DNA from: Sphingomonadaceae bacterium
GTDB taxonomy: Bacteria > Pseudomonadota > Alphaproteobacteria > Sphingomonadales > Sphingomonadaceae
Length of the DNA stretch: 35,073 nucleotides
Direction: 5' to 3'
Assembly (NCBI GenBank): GCA_019090585.1
Contig: JAHRVR010000007.1
Span: forward strand, 1-35,073
The notes under the pieces are model-generated. The model saw only the letters and a list, made by a program, of their open reading frames with translations, searched no databases and was not told where the DNA came from. Numbering within the stretch: position 1 is the stretch's first letter; every line of letters starts with the position of its first letter. Positions 1 through 8,409 of this stretch are shown here, one piece after another. The position numbers and the translations under genes are program-made.

Positions 1-479
1 AAAAGAAGCCCGCCGGTCACCACGTCTTCAGTGGTCGAGACCGCAATGTTGCTGAATGGCTCAGGGCTGGTGTTGACCACCGCCCGCGCTCCCGCCTTTC
101 CGCCATGGGCAAGAAGTGTCGCCCCGCCGCCCAGGATAAAGGCAATAACTTGCGTTGCCGGATCGGTCGGATCGACCACTGCCAGCGTCAGTAATGCTCC
201 TCCGATCGGCCGGATCGCCGTGTGGATGGTATCCCAGACGGAATCGAGCCAGGCGATCTTGTCGGCAAAAAATTCGACCGCAGCGGCAATGCCCGCAACG
301 CCCATGACCCATGGATTGGCTAAAGCCCGCAGACTTTCCAGGTGCTCCGGCAGGGGAAGCATGCCAAAGTGCATGGCGATACCGGTAGCAAGGATGCACA
401 AGTAAAGCCGCCAGCCCGCCAGCAGACTTACGCTGCCGGCAAGGCCGAGTATCTCCATCGTGCCAAGCGACTGCTCCAT
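1..479 (-). CDS. DUF4126 family membrane protein, C-terminus cut off by window edge
   Basis: The reading frame runs leftwards from an ATG at 479 and leaves the window without a stop, so only about 159 N-terminal residues are visible. A strong ribosome binding site (GAGGAGGGA) lies about 8 bases upstream of the ATG. The protein is hydrophobic with several predicted membrane helices. It carries family-like segments: GWRLYLCILATGIAMHF, then a PWVMGVAGIAAAVEFFADKI stretch, and a late NTSPEPFSNIA motif, which together are typical of DUF4126 proteins (usually about 190-200 residues). Their function is unknown; they are small inner-membrane proteins. It shares its strand with the thiolase upstream (691-1866) but is separated from it by about 210 bases containing a large inverted repeat, so it is probably transcribed on its own. 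The family call is from remembered motif patterns. Confidence 0.8.
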   Translation of the reverse strand, partial: MEQSLGTMEILGLAGSVSLLAGWRLYLCILATGIAMHFGMLPLPEHLESLRALANPWVMGVAGIAAAVEFFADKIAWLDSVWDTIHTAIRPIGGALLTLAVVDPTDPATQVIAFILGGGATLLAHGGKAGARAVVNTSPEPFSNIAVSTTEDVVTGGLL

Positions 480-572
480 GCCGCGTCCCTCCTCGCCCGG
501 CAGGATGGGCCGCTACGGGCGGGATCGCAAGTCTGGATGCGGTCCTGATGTCTGATTCCAAATTCGGTTCCA

Positions 573-639
573 GCCCGCTCCCCCTCCCAGCCACCCGATG
601 CGATGATACGGTATCGGGTGGCTGGGAGGGGGAGCGGGC
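573..639. repeat. 27-bp perfect inverted repeat (large hairpin)
   Basis: Bases 573-599 and 613-639 are exact reverse complements (27 bp each, very GC-rich) around a 13-base loop (600-612). The element lies about 50 bases after the stop of the thiolase gene and about 90 bases before the start of the DUF4126 gene, both read on the minus strand. It could end thiolase transcription, but no T-run follows on either strand, so a classical intrinsic terminator is not shown. A REP-like mobile palindrome is the alternative. Confidence 0.85.
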
Positions 640-690
640 CGGCGCCGCAAACCCGAAACCCCGGCGTTGGCGGAGTTTCAGATCAGTCTC

Positions 691-1866
691 TTAGAATATC
701 TCGAACAGGCCTGCTGCACCCATGCCGCCGCCAACACACATCGTGACAACAGCGTATTTCGCGCCGCGCCGCTTACCTTCGAACAGCACATGCATCGCAC
801 AGCGCGCACCGGTCATACCGTAAGGGTGGCCGATAGAGATTGCACCGCCGTTTACGTTGAGCAGCTCGCCCGGAATGCCAAGCCGGTCGCGGCAATAAAC
901 GACCTGAACAGCGAAAGCCTCATTGAGTTCCCACAGGCCGATATCATCCATTTTGACATTATAGCGCTCCAGCAACTTGGGAATGGCGAAAACAGGTCCG
1001 ATGCCCATTTCATCTGGATCGGTGCCGGCAACCGCCATGCCAACGAAACGGCCGAGAGCTTGCAGGCCCCTTTTCTCGGCAATTGTGGATTCCATCAATA
1101 CCAGCGCCGCAGAACCATCCGAAAGCTGGCTGGCATTACCGGCCGTTACGATCCCGCCTTCCAGCACGGGCTTTAGCCCGGACAGGCTTTCCATTGTGGT
1201 GCCGGGGCGATTGCCCTCGTCCTTGGCAAGCGTGACGTCCTGCTGGCTAACGTCGCCACTTGCCTTGTCGGTCACATTCTTGGTGGCGGTTATGGAAACA
1301 ATCTCCTGATCAAACCGCCCGGCCTCCTGCGCTTGCGCGGTGCGCTGCTGCGACTGGAATGCATATTCATCGCAAGTCTCTCGCGAGATATTGTACCGCT
1401 GCCCAACAACTTCAGCGGTCTGCAGCATCGGTAGATAGGCGTTTGGGCTGACCTCTGTCAGTTCGTCGTCCTGATCCCGAAACCCTTGCGGGACTTGCAC
1501 CGTGGAAATCGATTCCTGACCGCCAGCCATCACGATGTCCATCTGGTCCAGAACGATCTGCTTGGAAGCGGTCGACACCGCCATAAGGCCAGATGCACAT
1601 TGCCGGTTGATGCTCATCGCCGAAACCGATGTCGGAAGACCGGCGCGCAGTGCGGCATTGCGCCCGATGCTGAGCATTTGGGAGCCCTGCTGCGTGGCCG
1701 CGCCCCAGACGAGGTCATCGATCTCACCGCCCTCAAGCCCGGCGCGCTTGACCGCCTCTGCAATTGACCAGGAGCCCAGAGTCGGTCCCTTGGTCGCGTT
1801 GAAGGCACCCTTGTAGGCACGGCCAATGGGGGTCCGGGCGGCGGCAACGATTACGGCATCACGCAT
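691..1866 (-). CDS. Acetyl-CoA acyltransferase (thiolase)
   Basis: This 391-residue thiolase catalyses the CoA-dependent cleavage or condensation of 3-ketoacyl-CoA, as in beta-oxidation or acetoacetyl-CoA formation, in the cytoplasm. The N-terminal signature [15 protein letters not shown] is present. The nucleophilic cysteine sits in NRQCASGL (Cys90). The ELNEAF motif follows, then the catalytic His347 in [10 protein letters not shown] and Cys377 in [10 protein letters not shown]. Length and all catalytic residues fit an intact class I/II thiolase. It lies 25 bases downstream of the MaoC hydratase gene on the same strand, so the two probably form an operon acting on acyl-CoAs. The sequence does not decide between a degradative (FadA-like) and a biosynthetic (PhaA/AtoB-like) role, although pairing with a MaoC hydratase favours degradation or acyl-CoA interconversion. 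No gene symbol is given for that reason. Confidence 0.93.
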   Translation of the reverse strand: MRDAVIVAAARTPIGRAYKGAFNATKGPTLGSWSIAEAVKRAGLEGGEIDDLVWGAATQQGSQMLSIGRNAALRAGLPTSVSAMSINRQCASGLMAVSTASKQIVLDQMDIVMAGGQESISTVQVPQGFRDQDDELTEVSPNAYLPMLQTAEVVGQRYNISRETCDEYAFQSQQRTAQAQEAGRFDQEIVSITATKNVTDKASGDVSQQDVTLAKDEGNRPGTTMESLSGLKPVLEGGIVTAGNASQLSDGSAALVLMESTIAEKRGLQALGRFVGMAVAGTDPDEMGIGPVFAIPKLLERYNVKMDDIGLWELNEAFAVQVVYCRDRLGIPGELLNVNGGAISIGHPYGMTGARCAMHVLFEGKRRGAKYAVVTMCVGGGMGAAGLFEIF

Positions 1867-1891
1867 GGTTGGCTCCTGACATTATACATGG

Positions 1892-2338
1892 TTAGACGGC
1901 GGCGAAGGTAAGCCATTCGGCAATCATCGCCGGTTTTTCCTCGCCCTCGATCTCGACGGTTACTTCAATATTCATCTGGTGATTGCCCGGCTCTTTTTCC
2001 ACCATGGCCAGCAATTTGAAATGTCCACGCACCCGCTTTCCCGAAAGCACCGGAGCAAGGAAACGAACGCGGTTAAGACCATAGTTGAGACCATATTTCC
2101 GGTCATCGATAGGGGGAAAGCCCGTGCTGTAAAAACTTGCCATCAGCGACAGTGTCAGAAAGCCATGCCCAATCGTCTGCCCAAAAGGCAAGTCCTGCGC
2201 GGCCACGGGATCGACATGTATCTTGGTATGATCTCCGGTCGCATCGGCGAACCGGTCGATCCGTTTCTGGTCCACCAGTTCCCATTTTGAGGTTCCGACT
2301 TGGTGTCCGACCAGCTCCTGCAATTCCGCGAACTTCAT
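1892..2338 (-). CDS. MaoC-family (R)-enoyl-CoA hydratase
   Basis: A 148-residue hot-dog fold protein. The catalytic signature of R-specific enoyl-CoA hydratases is visible in residues 30-44 (FADATGDHTKIHVDP), with Asp36 and His41 as the expected catalytic pair. The following PFGQTIGHGFLTLSL stretch is also characteristic of MaoC domains. The ATG at 2338 was chosen over one 12 codons upstream because a purine-rich GGGAGAGG sits just before it and homologues normally begin close to this point. The enzyme hydrates trans-2-enoyl-CoA to (R)-3-hydroxyacyl-CoA, which can link beta-oxidation to polyhydroxyalkanoate synthesis. It is followed after 25 bases by the thiolase gene on the same strand, which suggests co-transcription. 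Confidence 0.9.
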   Translation of the reverse strand: MKFAELQELVGHQVGTSKWELVDQKRIDRFADATGDHTKIHVDPVAAQDLPFGQTIGHGFLTLSLMASFYSTGFPPIDDRKYGLNYGLNRVRFLAPVLSGKRVRGHFKLLAMVEKEPGNHQMNIEVTVEIEGEEKPAMIAEWLTFAAV

Positions 2339-2404
2339 GCCCTCTCCCAGCGCTCGCCAATTTCCTTGGAGCAAGCAGGCAGATCGCGCAACCCGCCGTT
2401 CACA

Positions 2405-3517
2405 TCACTTAGCGAGCACAATTCTTGGCGCATCGGCCCAACCGGGCCTGCGCGCATTCAGCCACCCTTGAGCAGGCCGTTCGACGAAGTGGTAAAGCGA
2501 CACAGACGCCAGCGCGACAAGTGCGAGATATCCGGCAAGCCCGGCCCAGCCCAGTTGCATGGTCTCATCCACGAAAACGAGCTTGAACAGGATAAACAGC
2601 AATACGTGGCTGAGATAAGTCGAATAGCTGATCTCACCCAGATAGACCGCTGGCTTGGTTGCCAGCCACCGCGCGATGATACCGCGGTCAAGCGCCAGCG
2701 CCAGTATGGCCGTGAAGAAGACCGCCGGAACAAACACAATTTCCGGCCAGCCGAGAAAAAGCCCCGCAGCCAGAATTGCGGCGCAGGCAATCGCGGCCCA
2801 CAAACTGCCACCTGGAACACTCCGCCAGCGTAGCCACAGCAAACAGGCGATGATGCCAAGGCAAAATTCGCCAAGGCAGCGCCATATCCCAAGCCGGGCG
2901 ATTTCCAGCCCTAATGAAACAGCGCCCGAGGCCGCGAAAACACCGGCGATCGCGGCGCACAACGCAACCGCAATTCCAATCAGCACAAGAGACGAAAAGC
3001 GGTCCCATCGCGCAGCCAGAACAATCAACGGAAAGACCAGATAGGCGGCCATTTCCGTGCTGATTGACCAAGCTGGATCGTTCCATTTCATATCTGGTGT
3101 AAAGCCCCAGTTCTGGATCAGCAGAAAATGCAGTGGCAGCTGCGCGAAGGGGTAACTGGCATTCGGCCTTCCGGTCAGAACCAGCAACACAGCCAGCACT
3201 GCAAACAGGCTCAGTATAAAGGCATGAAGCGGCCACACACGGGCAAAGCGCCGCCACAGGAACGCGCCTGTTTGCGCACGGCCCCCATCGCGCAGCCGAT
3301 CTGCATAGTTGAACCACAAGACGAAACCGGAAAGGACAAAAAACAAGTCAACCGCCAGATAGCCCTTGGCGAACAGGTCAATCACGCTTTGCGGGACGAG
3401 GCTCTGCAGTGAACCCCTGATATGGTATAATACCACGAGCCAGGCAGCGATGCCGCGAATACCCGTCAGAGCATCCAGGCGCGGCGGCGATGCAACCGGA
3501 TCAGCGGACACACTCAT
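2405..3517 (-). CDS. Membrane acyltransferase, OafA/YrhL type (acyltransferase 3 family)
   Basis: A 370-residue polytopic inner-membrane protein with about ten hydrophobic helices. The N-terminus has the acyltransferase-3 signature RLDALTGIRGIAAWLVVLYH with the expected His32. An FFVLSGFVLWF segment near residue 58-68 and the W-W/E-rich region of the family (DPAWSISTEMAAYLVFPL) follow. Members acetylate or otherwise acylate sugars of O-antigen, exopolysaccharide or glycoproteins. Its ATG overlaps the TGA of the upstream O-glycosylation ligase gene by four bases (3514-3517), so translation is coupled. By context it probably acylates the polysaccharide or glycan handled by the XrtA-associated genes; the substrate is inferred. 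Confidence 0.9.
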   Translation of the reverse strand: MSVSADPVASPPRLDALTGIRGIAAWLVVLYHIRGSLQSLVPQSVIDLFAKGYLAVDLFFVLSGFVLWFNYADRLRDGGRAQTGAFLWRRFARVWPLHAFILSLFAVLAVLLVLTGRPNASYPFAQLPLHFLLIQNWGFTPDMKWNDPAWSISTEMAAYLVFPLIVLAARWDRFSSLVLIGIAVALCAAIAGVFAASGAVSLGLEIARLGIWRCLGEFCLGIIACLLWLRWRSVPGGSLWAAIACAAILAAGLFLGWPEIVFVPAVFFTAILALALDRGIIARWLATKPAVYLGEISYSTYLSHVLLFILFKLVFVDETMQLGWAGLAGYLALVALASVSLYHFVERPAQGWLNARRPGWADAPRIVLAK

Positions 3518-4890
3518 GCCTGACCTGCCAACCCGACCGGCTGCAATTGCGGCTTTTGCCGTACAGAACGCGGGTCCAGTTGCGGTGCGCTTCTGCGTTT
3601 GACGAGAAGCACCAGCCCGATCTGCAAGCCGACCAGCATGAAGACAAACGGCTGGTAGGCGATGCCGATGAAAAGGCTGCCGACAAGATAAATGATGTGC
3701 GACATCTGCAACGCATTGGCCAGCGATGCATTTGCGCGGTCGGTCTCATCCTCGCTCTTCCTCAACCGCCAGCGTATCAGTTCAAGCTGGAGCACGCCCA
3801 GCCCATGAAGGGAAAACCACAGGAACAGTCCCAGCCAACCTTGCTCGCCCAGCACTTCGAAGTATGCGGAGTGATATGCGCGCCCTTTATCGACGACGTC
3901 GCTGTATTCGACTGTGGTGGTATCCCCCCCAGTTGTAACGTCGCGCGTCTTGTAGCGGATTTCATTACCCAGATAGGCATCGAAGCCGCCGCCCATGGGG
4001 TTCGCGCGCACATAGTTCAGAGTTTCCATCCACACCGCAACGCGGGTCGATGCGGAAGTATCGGCTTCATGCGTGCGAATGGTGCCCATGCGTTCGGTGT
4101 AGCTTTGCGGCAGGAACGGAATGGCCATCACCGCGATGGCCCCCATCAGGCCAACCAACAGCAAGCGGCGCTTCGCATCGCGCAGCGCCAGGACCGCCAG
4201 AACGCCGATACACAGCAAGCCAGTGCGGGTCTGGGTGCCAACAGGGGTCAACAAACAAGCGAGGCCAAGGCAGATCGCAAAGGCTTTCACTCTCCAGTCC
4301 GGCGGGAAAATCGTGCCGTGCCGGGCCAGCCATACGATCAGGGGGATGATTGTGATGGCTACGGTCGACAGCGTGCTGCCTTCGTAGATCCCGCTATTTT
4401 CATTCACATAGGAGCTGAGCGTGCCATAGCCGCCGCCCGACAGCACGGTCTTGATTCCTGAACTGATGAGGATGGAGCCGGCCGAGAGGACGATAATCAG
4501 CGTCGCTGCCTCGATCCTCAACCGCGTGCGCAATGTGAATGGCAGGAAAATGCCGAAGAACAGCGATTTCCACACCCAGCTCCACTTGGCGGCAGCTTCG
4601 ACCGGAAAATCCGCAACGGTCGTCGTGTATGCGCACAAGGCCAGCAAAAGCAGCATCAGGAACTGACGCAGGGTGAATCGCGTGCCGCGCTTGGAATCCA
4701 TCAGCAGCCATCCCCCGAAGGCCGCCAGAAAAAACAGAAATGAAACGGGAACCGATTGCAGGAAGCCCCAGGAAATCTTCTGCGGAGTCAATATGTCGAC
4801 ATAGATATAGCCAAGCACCCACAGGAAGGGGCGCTTGAAACCCAGCACGAGCAGCGCGCCAAGAAATCCGAAGAAGGCAAGATCAAGCAC
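3514..4890 (-). CDS. Putative O-glycosylation ligase, exosortase A system-associated
   Basis: A 458-residue protein with about ten membrane helices. The N-terminus has the DUF5935-type segment with RPFLWVLGYIYVDILTPQKI, and a Wzy_C/O-antigen-ligase-like region lies in the second half (TRTGLLCIGVLAVLAL, a long periplasmic loop, then GEQGWLGLFLWF). This pattern marks the ligase that accompanies exosortase A loci, thought to transfer a lipid-linked glycan. I place the start at a GTG (4890) because family members begin immediately before the first helix and a GGCAGG lies about 10 bases upstream. This start overlaps the last eight bases (GTGCTTGA) of a small ORF upstream, a typical coupling arrangement. 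In-frame starts further upstream (4950, 5028) would lie inside that small ORF and add an unusual Cys/Arg-rich N-terminus. The downstream acyltransferase overlaps its stop by four bases. Confidence 0.85.
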   Translation of the reverse strand: MLDLAFFGFLGALLVLGFKRPFLWVLGYIYVDILTPQKISWGFLQSVPVSFLFFLAAFGGWLLMDSKRGTRFTLRQFLMLLLLALCAYTTTVADFPVEAAAKWSWVWKSLFFGIFLPFTLRTRLRIEAATLIIVLSAGSILISSGIKTVLSGGGYGTLSSYVNENSGIYEGSTLSTVAITIIPLIVWLARHGTIFPPDWRVKAFAICLGLACLLTPVGTQTRTGLLCIGVLAVLALRDAKRRLLLVGLMGAIAVMAIPFLPQSYTERMGTIRTHEADTSASTRVAVWMETLNYVRANPMGGGFDAYLGNEIRYKTRDVTTGGDTTTVEYSDVVDKGRAYHSAYFEVLGEQGWLGLFLWFSLHGLGVLQLELIRWRLRKSEDETDRANASLANALQMSHIIYLVGSLFIGIAYQPFVFMLVGLQIGLVLLVKRRSAPQLDPRSVRQKPQLQPVGLAGQA

Positions 4891-5032
4891 CGCGCGAATA
4901 CCTGCCGGGCGGGCGGGCGGCCTCTTCGTTTTCTTCTGCAGGATCCGCATCAAGATCGTCGCGCGACAGCAATCGCCAGAAAGCGAGCAGCAAGACGCCG
5001 TGCGATACCGCAAGGGAGAAATAGTCAACCAT
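4883..5032 (-). CDS. Small 49-residue protein upstream of XrtA-associated ligase
   Basis: An ATG at 5032 opens a 49-codon frame ending in TGA at 4883. The product has a hydrophobic N-terminal half (MVDYFSLAVSHGVLLLAFWR), compatible with one membrane helix, then an acidic middle (RDDLDADPAEENEE) and a short basic tail. The charge pattern and an end that overlaps the ligase start by eight bases argue that this frame, not an extended ligase N-terminus, is translated here. It is the first gene of the minus-strand group small ORF-ligase-acyltransferase and diverges from the glycosyltransferase at 5100. The ribosome binding site is weak (GCAGG about 6 bases before the ATG). No function is recognised; a small membrane partner of the ligase is possible. 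Confidence 0.65.
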   Translation of the reverse strand: MVDYFSLAVSHGVLLLAFWRLLSRDDLDADPAEENEEAARPPGRYSRGA

Positions 5033-5099
5033 CAAGCCTGCGATTAGCACCAGTCGGTTGACGCCTCGTTAAGCCTTAATGCCCTAAGAATTCCGGGCT
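5033..5099. promoter_or_regulatory. Divergent promoter region between the ligase group and the glycosyltransferase
   Basis: Only 67 bases separate two divergent translation starts, so promoters for both directions must overlap here or lie inside the genes. A small palindrome TTAAGCCTTAA (5069-5079) sits in the middle and could bind a regulator. A TTGACG at 5058-5063 resembles a -35 box, but no good -10 hexamer is found at the right distance. Confidence 0.35.
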
Positions 5100-6341
5100 A
5101 TGACCCGCATACTCCATGTCCTTGACCATTCGCTGCCTATGCACAGCGGTTATACGTTCCGCACTCGGGCGATCCTGAAGGCACAGGCGGCAATGGGCCT
5201 TGAGGTGCGCGCAATAACCGGATCGCGGCACACCGCACCGGGACCATCGCTCGAAACAGTGGACGGGCTGACATTCCACCGCACCGATGGCGAAACAAGC
5301 GGCCCGGCCGGGCTTCGCGAATGGCGGGAAATAGCCATGCACGCCGCCGCGATTGAGAGGCTGTGCCGCGAATGGCAGCCCGATATCCTCCATGCCCATT
5401 CGCCCGCGCTGTGCGGACAGGCGGCCTTGCGCGCAGGCCAGCGCCTGTCGATCCCGGTCGTCTATGAGATTCGCGCATTCTGGGAAGATGCAGCGGTCGG
5501 GAACGGGACGGGACGCGAAGGCTCACTGAAATACCGGCTGACGCGGCAACTTGAGAACAACACGATCAGGCGAGCCGATGCGATCGTGACAATCTGCGAG
5601 GGCTTACAGACAGACCTGATCTCGCGCGGTTTCGATGCTTCACGCATGACGATCACGCCCAATGGGGTTGATCTCACACTGTTCGGCACGCCGCCTGTGA
5701 AAGACGAAGCCCTTGCCGCCGAACTCGGACTGACAGCAAACGGCAGGCCCTGCCCGGTGATTGGCTTCATCGGCAGTTTCTACGATTATGAAGGGCTGGA
5801 CGATCTGATCGCCGCCATGCCGGAACTGATTGCCCGCCACGGCGATGCCCGCCTGCTTCTGGTTGGCGGCGGCCCTTGCGAGGAAGCCTTGCGCCGTCAG
5901 GCAAGCAATTCGCCCTGCGCATCAGCAATCCGATTCGTCGGGCGCGTTCCGCACACCGAAGTGGAACGCTATTACGCGCTGGCGGACATCATGGCCTATC
6001 CGCGAAAGAAGAGCCGGCTGACCGACCTTGTAACGCCGCTCAAACCGCTCGAAGCGATGGCACAGGGCAAGATCGTCGCCGCATCGGATGTGGGCGGCCA
6101 TCGCGAACTGATTGAGGACGGCGTGACCGGCGCCCTGTTCGCACCTGACAATCCGAAAGCCTGCGCCGAAGCGCTTGCCGCGCTTCTCGGTCAGCAATCC
6201 GGCTGGAACGATTACCGAAGAGCCGGCCGCGAATACGTAGAAAACCAGTGCGATTGGGCAGCTAACGTTCAGCGTTATCAAGACGTTTACCAAACCTTGT
6301 TACCACCTGAAACTCATCAGGATCTGGGGACCACCGCCTAA
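5100..6341 (+). CDS. Glycosyltransferase, PEP-CTERM/XrtA system-associated (GT4 type)
   Basis: A 413-residue retaining GT-B glycosyltransferase. The N-terminal domain starts MTRILHVLDHSLPMHSGYTF, closely matching the exosortase A-associated glycosyltransferase family (TIGR04063-like). The C-terminal donor-binding domain shows VIGFIGSFYDYEGLDDLI, LLVGGGP and the EX7E-type region PLEAMAQGKIVAASDVGGHRE. The enzyme transfers a sugar from an activated donor to a growing glycan on the cytoplasmic face. It diverges from the ligase/acyltransferase group with a 67-base gap, which fits one XrtA-linked glycan locus. The exosortase gene and the chain-length genes normally found nearby are not in this window. 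The specific sugar cannot be told from the sequence. Confidence 0.92.
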   Translation: MTRILHVLDHSLPMHSGYTFRTRAILKAQAAMGLEVRAITGSRHTAPGPSLETVDGLTFHRTDGETSGPAGLREWREIAMHAAAIERLCREWQPDILHAHSPALCGQAALRAGQRLSIPVVYEIRAFWEDAAVGNGTGREGSLKYRLTRQLENNTIRRADAIVTICEGLQTDLISRGFDASRMTITPNGVDLTLFGTPPVKDEALAAELGLTANGRPCPVIGFIGSFYDYEGLDDLIAAMPELIARHGDARLLLVGGGPCEEALRRQASNSPCASAIRFVGRVPHTEVERYYALADIMAYPRKKSRLTDLVTPLKPLEAMAQGKIVAASDVGGHRELIEDGVTGALFAPDNPKACAEALAALLGQQSGWNDYRRAGREYVENQCDWAANVQRYQDVYQTLLPPETHQDLGTTA

Positions 6342-6384
6342 AGGTGAGAACGGCCCCAACAGGTAGAATTACGGGGTTCAGATT

Positions 6385-8409
6385 TTGGCTAAGCAAACGC
6401 ACAGCAAGGCAAACGGCAAGCTAGCGATTACCCGTCACCCACTGTTCCCTTTAACGGTCGCGCTCTGGTTTGGCGCGCTGTTCGGCCTGGGCAGTCTTGC
6501 GGTTCGGGCGTCTCTGCTCGAATCGGCTATCGTCGCGCTGAAGATCGATATGATAATCACTTCTGCGGCCCCGCCCATCGGCGCAACCACCCGGATACTG
6601 CTGGCCCTTGCCATGGCAGCACTGGGCGGATTGCTGGGCGCCATGATCGCGCGCCGGATCGGTCGGCCCAAGAAAGTGGTCCAGAAACGCAAACGTGGCG
6701 CAGGATCGGTAAGTGAAATCCGCAAGGCCGCAGTTGCCAAGTCTTTCGCCAACAGGGCTGTTCCTGAAGCCCCCGCTGCTGCACCTGCCTCCGGTCGTCG
6801 CAGCCAGCTGGCCATGAAGGAAGAAGCGCCGAATCACCCGGCGCCTGATGATACCGCTCCCGTTCCGGGAAGCGCGCCTCAGATCCTCGATGTTTCTGCT
6901 TTCGAACTTGAAGGTTTCGAATCGCCCGCCAGCGATGGCCAGCAATTCGGCGCCAGCAAAGAGTTTGCCATTGAAGACGGCCGCGAGGTCGAACCAACTG
7001 CCCTGTCCGACCTTGATTCTTCTGATTCCGGCCCCTTCGATCCCCAAACGTTCGAGGCCAGTCCGCCAGAAGGTGCCCAAATCTTCAAGCCGCAAGATTC
7101 TTCGGCCGACCTGCCCACTGGTCAGGAAGAACCGGCACCGATCGCGCCAGCTCCGTTCGACGAGCAGGCTGCGGCAGTGGAAAGCACGGAACCAGCCGCA
7201 ACCAATCCGCAGCAATCTCAGCCGGATCGGCCAGAGCCTCAAATGATATTCGGCACTGCGGCACCGATCGATGCAAATGCCGAAGAGGAAGCACCAAACC
7301 TGCCGCGTTTCGAAAGCGAAGAAGACCGCCAGGAAGCCCTTGTGGCCTCCGTGGAGCCATATCCCGCCTCGGTTTTCGATCCCAATCCGGCCCCAAGCCT
7401 CTTTGCTCAGCCGCTCAATACGTCGGTCTCGGAAGTTCGCTGGTCCGATAACGTGACCGGAAAACTGACCCCGCCGACCGATCCAGCCGCTTGCCCGCCG
7501 ATAGAGACGGCCAGCCTTCCAGAACCCGAACCCGATACCACTGCTCCTGACGTCCTTGAATCTGAGTCAGCGGCGCAGCGCATTGCATCGACAGAACTGA
7601 ACAGCCTTTCCCCTCTTGAGTTGCTGGAGCGCCTGGCAATCTCGATCCGCCGCAAGCATGGCAGCGCACCGGCGGAAGCAGCGCCGGCAAATCCGGCCAA
7701 CGCTCAGCCAAGCCAGCTCGCGACACCGCAAGCATTTGCTGCGCCGGAACCGCAAACCGAGCCGGCTCAGGAAGAAGTAACCGTTCAGGATCAGCCGCAA
7801 ACAGACGACGGCGCCCCTGCCGAACCCATCCCGGCGGCTGAAGTTGCATTTGCTCCATCACCGCCTTCGATCCCGGCCGGGCTGCGCCCCGTCGGCCTTG
7901 ATCCGGACGATGACGAAGAACTGTTGCCGCACTATCTACCGCCGCGCCGGATCGGCATGGAACACGGTGGAACGGCCCAACGTCCGGAAAATCTGCCAGC
8001 CTTGAACACCATCGAGGATCCTGGCGATAAGAACGCAGCGCCCGGCGATGGCTACAGCTCGCTTCTCGACCTTTCCCAACCCGCTCCGGCCGGACAAGGC
8101 TTCGTCCGGGTCGATGAACCCGAAGAGTTTGACCGTGACGTTGAACCTGCCGTGATCTTTCCCGGTCAGGAAACCAGCTCTCCTTCGCCTTTTGCCCCGC
8201 CCGCCGAAACGCTGCGTGCTGGTGGGCAAGACGCCGTGGTGGATTCGGGCGGGCCAGAAGCTGCGGATGCAACCTTGCCGGGCACACAGGCTGAGACGGA
8301 TCAACCAGCACCTTTTGCTCCACCGGCTACTCGCCCGGATCCAGCGGAAACAGAAAGGGCGCTACGCTCAGCCCTTACTACCCCGCAACGAATGAGCGGA
8401 GCAGCCTGA
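6385..8409 (+). CDS. Membrane-anchored, long disordered Pro/Ala/Glu-rich protein of unknown function
   Basis: A 674-residue protein starting at a TTG (6385) with a preceding ACGGGG, 43 bases after the glycosyltransferase stop. Two membrane helices lie near residues 20-42 and 67-90. A basic patch follows (ARRIGRPKKVVQKRKRG), placing the rest in the cytoplasm by the positive-inside rule. The remaining 560 residues are low-complexity, acidic and rich in Pro, Ala, Glu and Gln, with repeated short PAPFAPPA-like strings and no recognised domain. One exception is an ordered-looking amphipathic stretch around residues 405-425 (LNSLSPLELLERLAISIRR). No family is recognised. The architecture suggests a membrane scaffold or docking protein. 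No ATG lies near enough to serve as an alternative start without losing the first helix. Confidence 0.75.
   Translation: MAKQTHSKANGKLAITRHPLFPLTVALWFGALFGLGSLAVRASLLESAIVALKIDMIITSAAPPIGATTRILLALAMAALGGLLGAMIARRIGRPKKVVQKRKRGAGSVSEIRKAAVAKSFANRAVPEAPAAAPASGRRSQLAMKEEAPNHPAPDDTAPVPGSAPQILDVSAFELEGFESPASDGQQFGASKEFAIEDGREVEPTALSDLDSSDSGPFDPQTFEASPPEGAQIFKPQDSSADLPTGQEEPAPIAPAPFDEQAAAVESTEPAATNPQQSQPDRPEPQMIFGTAAPIDANAEEEAPNLPRFESEEDRQEALVASVEPYPASVFDPNPAPSLFAQPLNTSVSEVRWSDNVTGKLTPPTDPAACPPIETASLPEPEPDTTAPDVLESESAAQRIASTELNSLSPLELLERLAISIRRKHGSAPAEAAPANPANAQPSQLATPQAFAAPEPQTEPAQEEVTVQDQPQTDDGAPAEPIPAAEVAFAPSPPSIPAGLRPVGLDPDDDEELLPHYLPPRRIGMEHGGTAQRPENLPALNTIEDPGDKNAAPGDGYSSLLDLSQPAPAGQGFVRVDEPEEFDRDVEPAVIFPGQETSSPSPFAPPAETLRAGGQDAVVDSGGPEAADATLPGTQAETDQPAPFAPPATRPDPAETERALRSALTTPQRMSGAA

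Noticed and set aside
61..594. A 177-codon minus-strand frame near the left edge
   Set aside because: It is out of frame with the DUF4126 protein, which has membrane helices and family motifs and a better ribosome binding site; the shadow is Arg/Gly/His-rich.
3490..4461. A 323-codon plus-strand frame opposite the O-glycosylation ligase
   Set aside because: Its Gln/Arg/His-rich composition is typical of antisense shadows, and the ligase on the other strand has clear membrane helices and family motifs.
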